DNA of 13,567 nt from the NCBI GenBank assembly GCA_025455085.1, contig JALONF010000019.1:1-13567 (forward strand), given 5' to 3'. The notes below the pieces were generated by a model. It had not been told where the DNA came from and ran no database searches. It was given only the letters and a program-made list of their open reading frames with translations. The translations under genes were made by a program, and so were the position numbers. This stretch comes from Ignavibacteriaceae bacterium (GTDB taxonomy: Bacteria > Bacteroidota > Ignavibacteria > Ignavibacteriales > Ignavibacteriaceae). Of the stretch, positions 7,185 to 12,965 are shown piece by piece; position 1 is the first letter of the stretch; the number at the start of each line of letters is the position of its first letter.

Positions 7185-7320
7185 GCTTGATCTAATATCT
7201 GATATGAAACATTTAATTCTTAATTAACTAGGCCAAAATTTACTCAAAAAACAACTAATTTGTAATCTATTCAGAGGAATGGCGTGAGCAATATCTTACT
7301 TAATTATGTCCATTGGCACA

Positions 7321-7350
7321 AAATAAAAAACCCGGTCTTAATTAACCGGG
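7321..7350 (-). terminator. Rho-independent terminator after frr
   Basis: On the minus strand, CCCGGT/ACCGGG forms a GC-rich 6-bp stem with an 8-nt loop (7331-7350). It is followed directly by TTTTTTATTT. It lies 27 bases past the frr stop and ends the translation operon before the L,D-transpeptidase-like gene. The 7185-7320 stretch must hold the next promoter, but I saw no convincing one. Confidence 0.88.
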
Positions 7351-7377
7351 CTATACTTTAATTTATCTTAGCTGGAT

Positions 7378-7932
7378 TTAAACTTCCATTATTTCTTTTT
7401 CTTTATGCTTCAGTACATCATCAATTAGCTTAATATGTTCATCAGTTAATTTTTGGGTTTCTAATTCAGCATCGCGAAGCTGATCTTCAGTAATTTTTTT
7501 ATCCTTCTGTTCTCTCTTTAAATGATCATTGGCATCACGTCTCACATTTCTTACTGCAACTCTGGACTCTTCACCAAATTTTCTAACCAGCTTCACAAGT
7601 TCTTTTCTTCTCTCTTCATTCAAAGGAGGAATTGGAATTTTAAGATTCGTTCCATCGCTTATAGGATTCAATCCTAAGTTTGCTTCAAGTATTGCTTTAT
7701 CAATTATTTGAACCATCTGCTTTTCCCAGGGAGTAATGGCAAGAGTGTGAGCATCAAGTACAGAAACGTTTCCAACCTGGTTTAAAGGAACCATATTTCC
7801 ATAGTAGTCCACTTTTATACTGTCAAGCAAAACAGTTGTGGCTTTTCCCGTTCTGATTTTGGCGAGCTCGCTTCGAAGTGTTTCAAGTGTCTTGTCCATT
7901 CTGCCTTTGGCATCTTTAATTAATTGATGCAT
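7378..7932 (-). CDS. frr: Ribosome recycling factor
   Basis: Works with EF-G to split the post-termination ribosome so that subunits can be reused. The 184 residues match the usual 185. It shows the domain I helix SELAKIRTGKATTVLLDSI, the domain II strand region VDYYGNMVPLNQVGNVSV, then ITPWEKQMVQIIDKAI, the LGLNPISDGTNLKIPIPPLN block and EERRKELVKLVRKFGEE. It ends in the long C-terminal helices rich in Lys and Glu. The ATG at 7932 has GAGG a few bases upstream. It starts 18 bases after pyrH, a pairing conserved across bacteria, and is the last gene of the translation block, followed by a strong terminator. Confidence 0.98.
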   Translation of the reverse strand: MHQLIKDAKGRMDKTLETLRSELAKIRTGKATTVLLDSIKVDYYGNMVPLNQVGNVSVLDAHTLAITPWEKQMVQIIDKAILEANLGLNPISDGTNLKIPIPPLNEERRKELVKLVRKFGEESRVAVRNVRRDANDHLKREQKDKKITEDQLRDAELETQKLTDEHIKLIDDVLKHKEKEIMEV

Positions 7933-7950
7933 AACTACCTCAGTTTGTTG

Positions 7951-8688
7951 TTAAACTTCTTTAGTAATTTTTTCGCCGCTGTTAATAAGAGTACCAATTT
8001 CTTCGCCCATTACAAGCTTCAGTAAATTATCACGAACATCCATATTAAATACAATCATCGGAAGATTATTTTCCTGGCAAAGGCTAACGGCTGTCAAATC
8101 CATAATGCGAAGATTTTTCTTTAAGACATCTAGGTACGATATGTTTTCAAATCTGAATGCATTAGGATTTTTTTCCGGGTCGCTATCAAATACTCCATCC
8201 ACTCTGGTTCCTTTAACAATAACATCAGCATTTATTTCAACTGCACGAAGTGAGGCAGCTGTATCTGTACTGAAGTATGGATGCCCCGTTCCTGCACCGA
8301 AAATAACAACTCTTTTTTTCTCAAGATGTCTTATTGCTCTTCTTCTTATATAAGGCTCTGCTATTGCTTCCATATTTATAGCACTCATAAGGCGAGTATA
8401 AATCCCTCTTTTTTCAATTGCATTCTGTAAAGCAAGTGCGTTTATTACAGTTGCAAGCATTCCCATTTGATCTCCGGTAGCTCTGTCGATTCCCTGAGAT
8501 GTTGCACTCAAACCACGATAGATATTGCCTCCTCCGATTACTATTCCAAGTTCAACACCGGCTTTGTATGCCTTTTGAATTTCCTCCGAAAAAAACTCAA
8601 GTACGTTGTTATCAATACCAAATCCCTGCTGACCCATAAGGGATTCACCACTTAGCTTGAGTAAAACTCTTTTATATTTTAAGTTCAT
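7951..8688 (-). CDS. pyrH: UMP kinase
   Basis: Phosphorylates UMP to UDP with ATP, a bacterial-type hexameric enzyme of the amino-acid-kinase fold. Motifs in order: KYKRVLLKLSGESLMG at the N terminus (ATP site), VELGIVIGGGNIYRG (phosphate-binding glycines), DRATGDQMGMLATVINALAL (UMP and allosteric region), then ATGHP-like AGTGHPYFSTDTAASLRA and KGTRVDGVFDSDPEKNP. Length is 245 residues from ATG 8688. A GTG at 8691 would add one residue; I prefer the ATG because AGG then sits five bases upstream rather than two. A hairpin terminator lies only about 33 bases upstream, so expression may rely on partial read-through or a promoter of its own. It is followed by frr 18 bases downstream. Confidence 0.97.
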   Translation of the reverse strand: MNLKYKRVLLKLSGESLMGQQGFGIDNNVLEFFSEEIQKAYKAGVELGIVIGGGNIYRGLSATSQGIDRATGDQMGMLATVINALALQNAIEKRGIYTRLMSAINMEAIAEPYIRRRAIRHLEKKRVVIFGAGTGHPYFSTDTAASLRAVEINADVIVKGTRVDGVFDSDPEKNPNAFRFENISYLDVLKKNLRIMDLTAVSLCQENNLPMIVFNMDVRDNLLKLVMGEEIGTLINSGEKITKEV

Positions 8689-8715
8689 CACATCCTGTAA
8701 AAATTTACGTTTAAA

Positions 8716-8751
8716 TATAAAAAAAGGTCTTAATATTATTAAGACCTTTTT
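8716..8751 (-). terminator. Perfect 14-bp hairpin terminator between tsf and pyrH
   Basis: Bases 8721-8734 and 8738-8751 are exact reverse complements around a 3-nt loop, with GGTCTTAAT in the stem. A/T runs flank it, so the minus-strand transcript ends in a T-rich tract (complement of 8716-8725). It starts 9 bases after the tsf stop codon and could act as a terminator or attenuator within the operon. Confidence 0.85.
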
Positions 8752-8759
8752 GTTCGAAA

Positions 8760-9614
8760 TTACTTTTTCTCGTCGCCGAGATGAAACCTGTCAAACCGGG
8801 CAACCTTGACATTGGAGCTATGCTTTGCATTAAATTCTTTAAGCAAATCACTCACTGTTTTTGAATTATCCTTAATGAATGCCTGTTCGAGGAGAACGTT
8901 TTCCTGGTAAAATTTATTTAATCTTCCCAAAGCAATTTTTTCAAGCATCTGTTCAGGCTTGCCTTCTTTTTTGGCTAACTCTTTGTAAATCTCAATTTCT
9001 TTATCGACCGTTTCTTTTGGAACGTCTTCTCGTTTTACACTAATTGGATTCATCGCAGCCACCTGCATTGCCATATCTTTACCAATTAAATAAAGTTCAT
9101 CACTTCCAGTTTTTACGTCTTCAAACTTAATTAACACTCCGAGCTTTGAACCCATATGAATATAATCTACAAGCAATCCATCCTTCGCCTCCATAATATC
9201 GAAGCGGGATATTTCTATTTTCTCACCAACTTTACCCAATACATCATTCAGCTTATCCTGCACATCGGAATATTTTAGAAGTTCTTCAACATTTTTTGGT
9301 TTGTTTTTATGAGTAGCATCGATGACAAACTTTGCCAGATTCACGAAATCTTCGCTCTTAGCAACGAAATCAGTTTCACAGTTTATCTCAAGGATAGTTG
9401 CAAATTTTTTATCATCAGAAACTTTAGTTACAACCAAACCTTCATTTGCAGATTTTTCAGCTCTCTTTGCAGCAACTGAAGCACCTTTCTTCCTTAGTAT
9501 TTCAATTGCTTTTTGAACTTCGCCATTGGCTTCCTCAAGCGCTCTTTTACAATCCATCATTCCAGCGCCGGTTCTTTGTCTTAAATCATTAACTTGTGCA
9601 GCAGTAATAGCCAT
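8760..9614 (-). CDS. tsf: Elongation factor Ts
   Basis: Guanine-nucleotide exchange factor that reloads EF-Tu with GTP. The protein has 284 residues. The N-terminal UBA-like domain reads VNDLRQRTGAGMMDCKRALE, and the conserved EF-Tu contact motif is present as ETDFVAKSEDF. The core then follows with MAMQVAAMNPISVKREDVP and the late motif LLEQAFIKDNSKTVSDLLKE. The ATG at 9614 is preceded by AAGGAAAT at about nine bases. It follows rpsB by 21 bases, the conserved rpsB-tsf pairing, and is followed by a hairpin terminator that may set its level apart from pyrH-frr. No odd residues in the key motifs. Confidence 0.98.
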   Translation of the reverse strand: MAITAAQVNDLRQRTGAGMMDCKRALEEANGEVQKAIEILRKKGASVAAKRAEKSANEGLVVTKVSDDKKFATILEINCETDFVAKSEDFVNLAKFVIDATHKNKPKNVEELLKYSDVQDKLNDVLGKVGEKIEISRFDIMEAKDGLLVDYIHMGSKLGVLIKFEDVKTGSDELYLIGKDMAMQVAAMNPISVKREDVPKETVDKEIEIYKELAKKEGKPEQMLEKIALGRLNKFYQENVLLEQAFIKDNSKTVSDLLKEFNAKHSSNVKVARFDRFHLGDEKK

Positions 9615-9635
9615 AATATTTATTTCCTTTCAAAA

Positions 9636-10505
9636 TTAATTTTCTGAAGCAGGTTCATTTATATCTGATTCCTTTTTCTCTTCAGAAATATCATCTTCTT
9701 TTTTATCTCTTCGCTTCAAGTGTTTTTTTGATACTTTTTTATCTTCACTCTGTTCAGTTTCTTCGTGATGCTCTTTTCGCGCTCTTTCTCTTTCGGAAAT
9801 TTCCTCGGCTTTTCTTTCCTTAAATTTTGCCTGCCCTTCAATAACAGCATCTGCCATATTCTTAATAATGAGCTCAATTGTTTTAACGGCATCATCATTT
9901 GCAGGGATTATATGATCGATAGGGTCCGGATCACAATTTGTGTCAACCATTGCAAATACCGGAATGTTCAAGCGTTTTGCTTCTTTAACTGCAATGTCTT
10001 CTTTCTTAATATCAACAACAAAAACAGCTCCGGGAAGTTTTGACATTGTCTCAACTCCCTCAAGAATTTTTTTCAGCTTGTCACGCTCACGTGTAAGAAA
10101 AAGTCTTTCCTTTTTAGTTATCTTTTCGAAAGTACCATCGGTTTCTTGCTTCTCGATGTTTTGTAATCTCTTTACACTTTTTCTGATAGTGGAAAAGTTT
10201 GTGAGCATTCCGCCAAGCCATCGTTCGCTTACCCAGTTCATTCCGCATCTTTTAGCTTCTGATTCAATAACTCCTTTTGCTTGCTTTTTAGTTCCGACAA
10301 AAAGAATAGAACCGCCCTGGGAAACAGCCTCAACCATTTCATTATATGCCTGATGAAGTAATCCAAGACTTTTCTTTAAATCAATTATGTGAATCCCATT
10401 TTTTTCCATAAAAATGTATGGTTTCATTTTGGGATTCCAGCGGCGTGTTAAATGCCCGAAGTGCGCACCAGACTCAATTAGGTGTGTCAACTCAATAGTT
10501 GCCAT
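9636..10505 (-). CDS. rpsB: 30S ribosomal protein S2, with charged C-terminal extension
   Basis: Binds late to the 30S subunit between head and body. Typical segments are ESGAHFGHLTRRWNPKMKPYI-like at the N terminus (about 11-31), ILFVGTKKQAKGVI, NWVSERWLGGMLTNFSTIRK, PGAVFVVDIKKE and VFAMVDTNCDPDPIDHIIPA. At 289 residues it is longer than the usual 230-255. The extra part, about 230-289, is low-complexity Lys/Glu/Arg/Asp/Ser sequence without a recognised domain. The ATG at 10505 has AGGAG seven to eight bases upstream. The gene is 270 bases after rpsI and has a structured leader, so it may be controlled separately from rplM-rpsI. It is followed by tsf. Confidence 0.97.
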   Translation of the reverse strand: MATIELTHLIESGAHFGHLTRRWNPKMKPYIFMEKNGIHIIDLKKSLGLLHQAYNEMVEAVSQGGSILFVGTKKQAKGVIESEAKRCGMNWVSERWLGGMLTNFSTIRKSVKRLQNIEKQETDGTFEKITKKERLFLTRERDKLKKILEGVETMSKLPGAVFVVDIKKEDIAVKEAKRLNIPVFAMVDTNCDPDPIDHIIPANDDAVKTIELIIKNMADAVIEGQAKFKERKAEEISERERARKEHHEETEQSEDKKVSKKHLKRRDKKEDDISEEKKESDINEPASEN

Positions 10506-10620
10506 TAAATGTATCTCCTGTTTTTCCCTGCCTACCGTCAGGCAGGTCTTCTATCCTCGTCGTCTTTACCATTCATCCAATTATTTCAGGACACAGGTGG
10601 TAAATCGGAAGATATGAATG
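10506..10620 (-). promoter_or_regulatory. Candidate structured leader of rpsB
   Basis: The transcript upstream of rpsB can form two interleaved helices: ATTCAT (10619-10614) with ATGAAT (10576-10571), and TTTACC (10604-10599) with GGTAAA (10570-10565). Their order a-b-a'-b' would be a pseudoknot. A 7-bp hairpin (10527-10546) and then AGGAG follow. S2 autoregulation through the rpsB leader is known in gamma-proteobacteria; here it is only inferred. Six-base matches in a short stretch can be chance. The rest of the gap (10621-10775) is AT-rich low-complexity sequence with ACTAA-like short repeats and no promoter I could call. Confidence 0.35.
10527..10546 (-). repeat. GC-rich palindrome in the rpsB 5' leader
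   Basis: CCTGCCT/AGGCAGG form a 7-bp perfect stem around a 6-nt loop, 22 bases before the rpsB ATG. It is far more GC-rich than the surrounding DNA. It is not followed by a T-run, so it is not a terminator. It may be a dispersed palindromic repeat or part of the rpsB leader structure. Confidence 0.7.
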
Positions 10621-10775
10621 TTAATAAATTATTTTAGTTATTAGTTTTTAGTTGATGGTTTCAGTTTAATTGTTTTCGGTCTTAGTCATTTAGTTAAGTC
10701 ACCAATTTTTTCATTTTCGAATCAGAACTCTTAACAAAGTAACCAAAACAAAAAACAAATGAACTGATTACCAAT

Positions 10776-11162
10776 TTATCTTTTAGAAAATTGAAATCTT
10801 TTTCTTGCTTTTGGTTGACCGTATTTCTTTCTTTCAACCATTCTGGGGTCTCTTGTTAAGAAACCTTCGATTTTTAATGCTGGTCTGAATTCAGGATTTG
10901 TATCAATCAAGGCACGGGCTATTCCTAATCTTATTGCCTGCGCCTGACCGGTTGAGCCCCCACCTTTCACAGTAACATAAACATCATACTTACCCTTGGT
11001 TTCGGTAACATCGAAAGGTTTAGTAATGTCTTCACGGCTAACGAGCAACGGAAATGCTTTTTCAAACTCTTTACCGTTTACAGTTATTTTCCCGTTTCCG
11101 TTTTTTAAAATTACTCGCGCTACTGATGTTTTTCTTCTACCAATAAAAATTCTGTCGACCAT
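10776..11162 (-). CDS. rpsI: 30S ribosomal protein S9
   Basis: Part of the 30S head; its C-terminal tail reaches the P-site tRNA. The 128 residues match the family. It begins FIGRRKTSVARVILKNGNGK, has the conserved VTVKGGGSTGQAQAIRLGIARAL and the LTRDPRMVERKKYGQPKARK block, and ends in the universal basic tail RFQFSKR. The ATG shares its A with the last base of the rplM stop codon (TAATG at 11162), and GGAG lies five bases upstream inside the end of rplM, a clear case for coupled translation. A 270-base gap without a clear terminator follows before rpsB. Confidence 0.98.
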   Translation of the reverse strand: MVDRIFIGRRKTSVARVILKNGNGKITVNGKEFEKAFPLLVSREDITKPFDVTETKGKYDVYVTVKGGGSTGQAQAIRLGIARALIDTNPEFRPALKIEGFLTRDPRMVERKKYGQPKARKRFQFSKR

Positions 11163-11611
11163 TATTTCTCCGATGTACTTAATATTTCAGGTTTCTGTGC
11201 TTTGTGCGGATGCTCTTCGCCTGCATAAACTTTTAGTTTAGTTATTAAACTTTTGCCCAATCTGTTTTTTGGCAGCATGCCTCTTACTGCTTCCTGAATG
11301 GCATACTCAGGTTTTTTACTTTTCATTTCTTCGTACGAGCGAATCTTCTGTCCACCAGGATACATACTGTGCCAGATATATTTTTTTAACTCTTCACGTT
11401 TGCCGGTCATCTTAACCTTGTCGGCATTTATTACAATTACAAAATCACCGGTATCCATATTCGGCGTAAAAATCGGTTTTGTCTTTCCTCTAATAACTGA
11501 TGCAACTCTGGAAGCAAGTCTTCCTAAAGTCTGATCCTTAGCGTCAACAAGATACCATTTCCTGGCCGCATCTTCGGGCTTTATGAACCTGGTCATTCTT
11601 TCCTTTTTCAA
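11162..11611 (-). CDS. rplM: 50S ribosomal protein L13
   Basis: Early-binding protein of the large subunit. The 149 residues include the signature KWYLVDAKDQTLGRLASRVA (about 18-37), then PNMDTGDFVIVINADKVKMT and the conserved KKYIWHSMYPGGQK, and AVRGMLPKNRLGKSLITKLK, all typical of L13. The start chosen is TTG at 11611, because a strong AAGGAG lies six bases upstream; an ATG five codons in (11596) with AAGGA close by is the alternative and would remove MKKER. The gene is first in the translation block, 44 bases from the promoter's -10 box, and overlaps rpsI by one base. Confidence 0.97.
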   Translation of the reverse strand: MKKERMTRFIKPEDAARKWYLVDAKDQTLGRLASRVASVIRGKTKPIFTPNMDTGDFVIVINADKVKMTGKREELKKYIWHSMYPGGQKIRSYEEMKSKKPEYAIQEAVRGMLPKNRLGKSLITKLKVYAGEEHPHKAQKPEILSTSEK

Positions 11612-11617
11612 AATAAA

Positions 11618-11623
11618 CTCCTT
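11618..11623 (-). promoter_or_regulatory. Strong Shine-Dalgarno deciding the TTG start of rplM
   Basis: The minus strand reads AAGGAG, then six bases (TTTATT), then TTG. The match and spacing favour the TTG at 11611 over the ATG at 11596. Confidence 0.7.
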
Positions 11624-11654
11624 GGTTAAACAAATTCTTTTTTTGAAGCCCGAA

Positions 11655-11683
11655 AAAATAAGCGGATACCCTTAAAAAGTCAA
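11655..11683 (-). promoter_or_regulatory. Promoter of the rplM operon
   Basis: On the minus strand, TTGACT, then 17 bases, then TATTTT. This matches a sigma-70-type layout at good spacing. Read another way, TTG-N20-TATTTTTT also approximates the Bacteroidota TTTG/TAnnTTTG type. It lies about 44 bases before the rplM start, in the divergent gap 11612-11882. Confidence 0.65.
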
Positions 11684-11810
11684 GAATTTTTAATGCCAAT
11701 CGTGTACTCTTCAGTGAAGGTTAACGTCTGAATTGTAGATATATTTATATAATCTGCTAAATTCAAGCAATACTCAGCCATTAATCCTAATATTTATAAG
11801 AGACATTTTA

Positions 11811-11841
11811 TTTGAAGCCCGTATCAAAATTCGTAATTTTG
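11811..11841 (+). promoter_or_regulatory. Bacteroidota-type promoter of the epimerase gene
   Basis: TTTG (11811-11814), 19 bases, then TAATTTTG (11834-11841), an exact fit to the TTTG / TAnnTTTG consensus and spacing known from Bacteroides. The expected start of transcription is about 35-40 bases before the ATG at 11883. No Shine-Dalgarno is visible before that ATG. Confidence 0.6.
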
Positions 11842-11882
11842 TTGCCTAAAATTCAAATTTCCGAATATTACATAGATAAAAA

Positions 11883-12920
11883 ATGAAATTTCTCATAACC
11901 GGTGGTTCAGGTTTTTTAGGAATCAACCTGATTCGTTATCTGTATTCCAGAGGGCATCAGATTAAGTCATTAGATTTAATTGATTTTGACTATCCCGATA
12001 TGAATAATAAAATTGAAGCAATATTGGGAGATATTCGGGATAAAGAAGCAGTCGCAAAAGCTGTTGAAGGAGTCGACATAGTTGTCCATTGTGCCGCTGC
12101 TCTCCCGCTTTACACACCAGAAGAAATTTTTTCAACTGACATTGATGGCACAAGAACAATGATTGAAGCTGCTGAAAAATTTAAAGTGCAACGCTTCGTT
12201 CACATTTCTTCAACTGCAGTTTATGGAATTCCCGATCATCACCCTTTATATGAAACAGATAAATTAGATGGAGTTGGACCTTACGGTAAAGCAAAAATTC
12301 AGGCAGAAGAAGAATGTCTCAAGTACCGAAAGAAAGGAATGTGTGTCCCGATAATTCGTCCGAAATCTTTTATCGGTCCGGAAAGATTAGGAGTTTTTGA
12401 TTTGCTTTTTGATTGGGCAAAAGATGGCCACGGATTTCCGATGATAGGAAATGGAAAGAATCGCTACCAGCTGCTCGATGTGGAAGACCTTTGTGAATCT
12501 ATTTATCTTTGTTGTACTCTCGACAAAGAAAAAGTAAATGATACATTTAACATAGGTGCAAAAGAATTCACAACGATGAGAGAAGATTACCAGGCTGTTC
12601 TGGATTTTGCTGGTCACGGAAAAAAAATTAAAGGACTTCCTGAAAAACCAATTATATTAACACTCAAAGTTCTTGAAGCAATGAAGCTTTCTCCGCTTTA
12701 CAAGTGGGTTTATGAAACAGCTTCAAAAGATTCTTTTGTTTCAATTGAGAAAGCAGAAAAAATTCTTGGATACAAGCCAAAATACTCAAACAAAGACGCA
12801 CTCATCAGAAATTATAAATGGTATCTTGATAATTTTGATAAGTTCAAAAACACTTCAGGCATTTCTCATCGAGTTCCCTGGAAGCAGGGAATTCTGAAAG
12901 CCGCAAAGTATTTTTTTTAA
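11883..12920 (+). CDS. NAD-dependent epimerase/dehydratase family protein (extended SDR)
   Basis: Probable nucleotide-sugar epimerase, dehydratase or related oxidoreductase. It has 345 residues. The Rossmann dinucleotide motif is TGGSGFLG (6-13), GDIRD (49-53) marks the adenine-side Asp, and the catalytic residues are S110/T111 in HISSTAVYG and Y134-xxx-K138 (YGKAK). The substrate half includes PIIRPKSFIGPERLG and LLDVEDLCESIYLCC, typical of extended SDRs, and FNIGAKEF late in the protein. The fold is certain; the substrate is not, and 3-beta-hydroxysteroid-dehydrogenase-like or sugar-modifying relatives share these motifs. The ATG at 11883 follows a Bacteroidota-type promoter. It is followed 45 bases later by a deoxyhypusine-synthase-family gene, probably in the same transcript because no terminator was seen between them. 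Confidence 0.9.
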   Translation: MKFLITGGSGFLGINLIRYLYSRGHQIKSLDLIDFDYPDMNNKIEAILGDIRDKEAVAKAVEGVDIVVHCAAALPLYTPEEIFSTDIDGTRTMIEAAEKFKVQRFVHISSTAVYGIPDHHPLYETDKLDGVGPYGKAKIQAEEECLKYRKKGMCVPIIRPKSFIGPERLGVFDLLFDWAKDGHGFPMIGNGKNRYQLLDVEDLCESIYLCCTLDKEKVNDTFNIGAKEFTTMREDYQAVLDFAGHGKKIKGLPEKPIILTLKVLEAMKLSPLYKWVYETASKDSFVSIEKAEKILGYKPKYSNKDALIRNYKWYLDNFDKFKNTSGISHRVPWKQGILKAAKYFF

Positions 12921-12951
12921 CAAATGATAATAAAAATTTTAATTATTAAAT

Positions 12952-12958
12952 AAGGAGG
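12952..12958 (+). promoter_or_regulatory. Strong Shine-Dalgarno for the deoxyhypusine-synthase-like gene
   Basis: AAGGAGG lies seven bases before the ATG at 12966, a near-perfect site. It contrasts with the absence of any such site before the epimerase gene, suggesting a higher translation rate for the downstream gene. Confidence 0.8.
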
Positions 12959-12965
12959 ATAAAAG

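Noticed and set aside
7185..7320. Promoter for the L,D-transpeptidase-like gene (TTGCTC-N16-TAGATT on the minus strand)
   Set aside because: Only a weak match to any consensus; a promoter must exist somewhere here after the frr terminator, but this site is not convincing.
9716..10353. Open frames on both strands overlapping rpsB (for example plus-strand 9940-10353, 137 codons)
   Set aside because: They are shadows of rpsB: no ribosome binding site, no recognisable family, and Phe/Ser-rich composition typical of antisense reading of a lysine- and glutamate-rich gene.
10621..10665. AT-rich ACTAA-type short repeats downstream of rpsI
   Set aside because: Irregular, low-complexity and too short to call a defined repeat or microsatellite.
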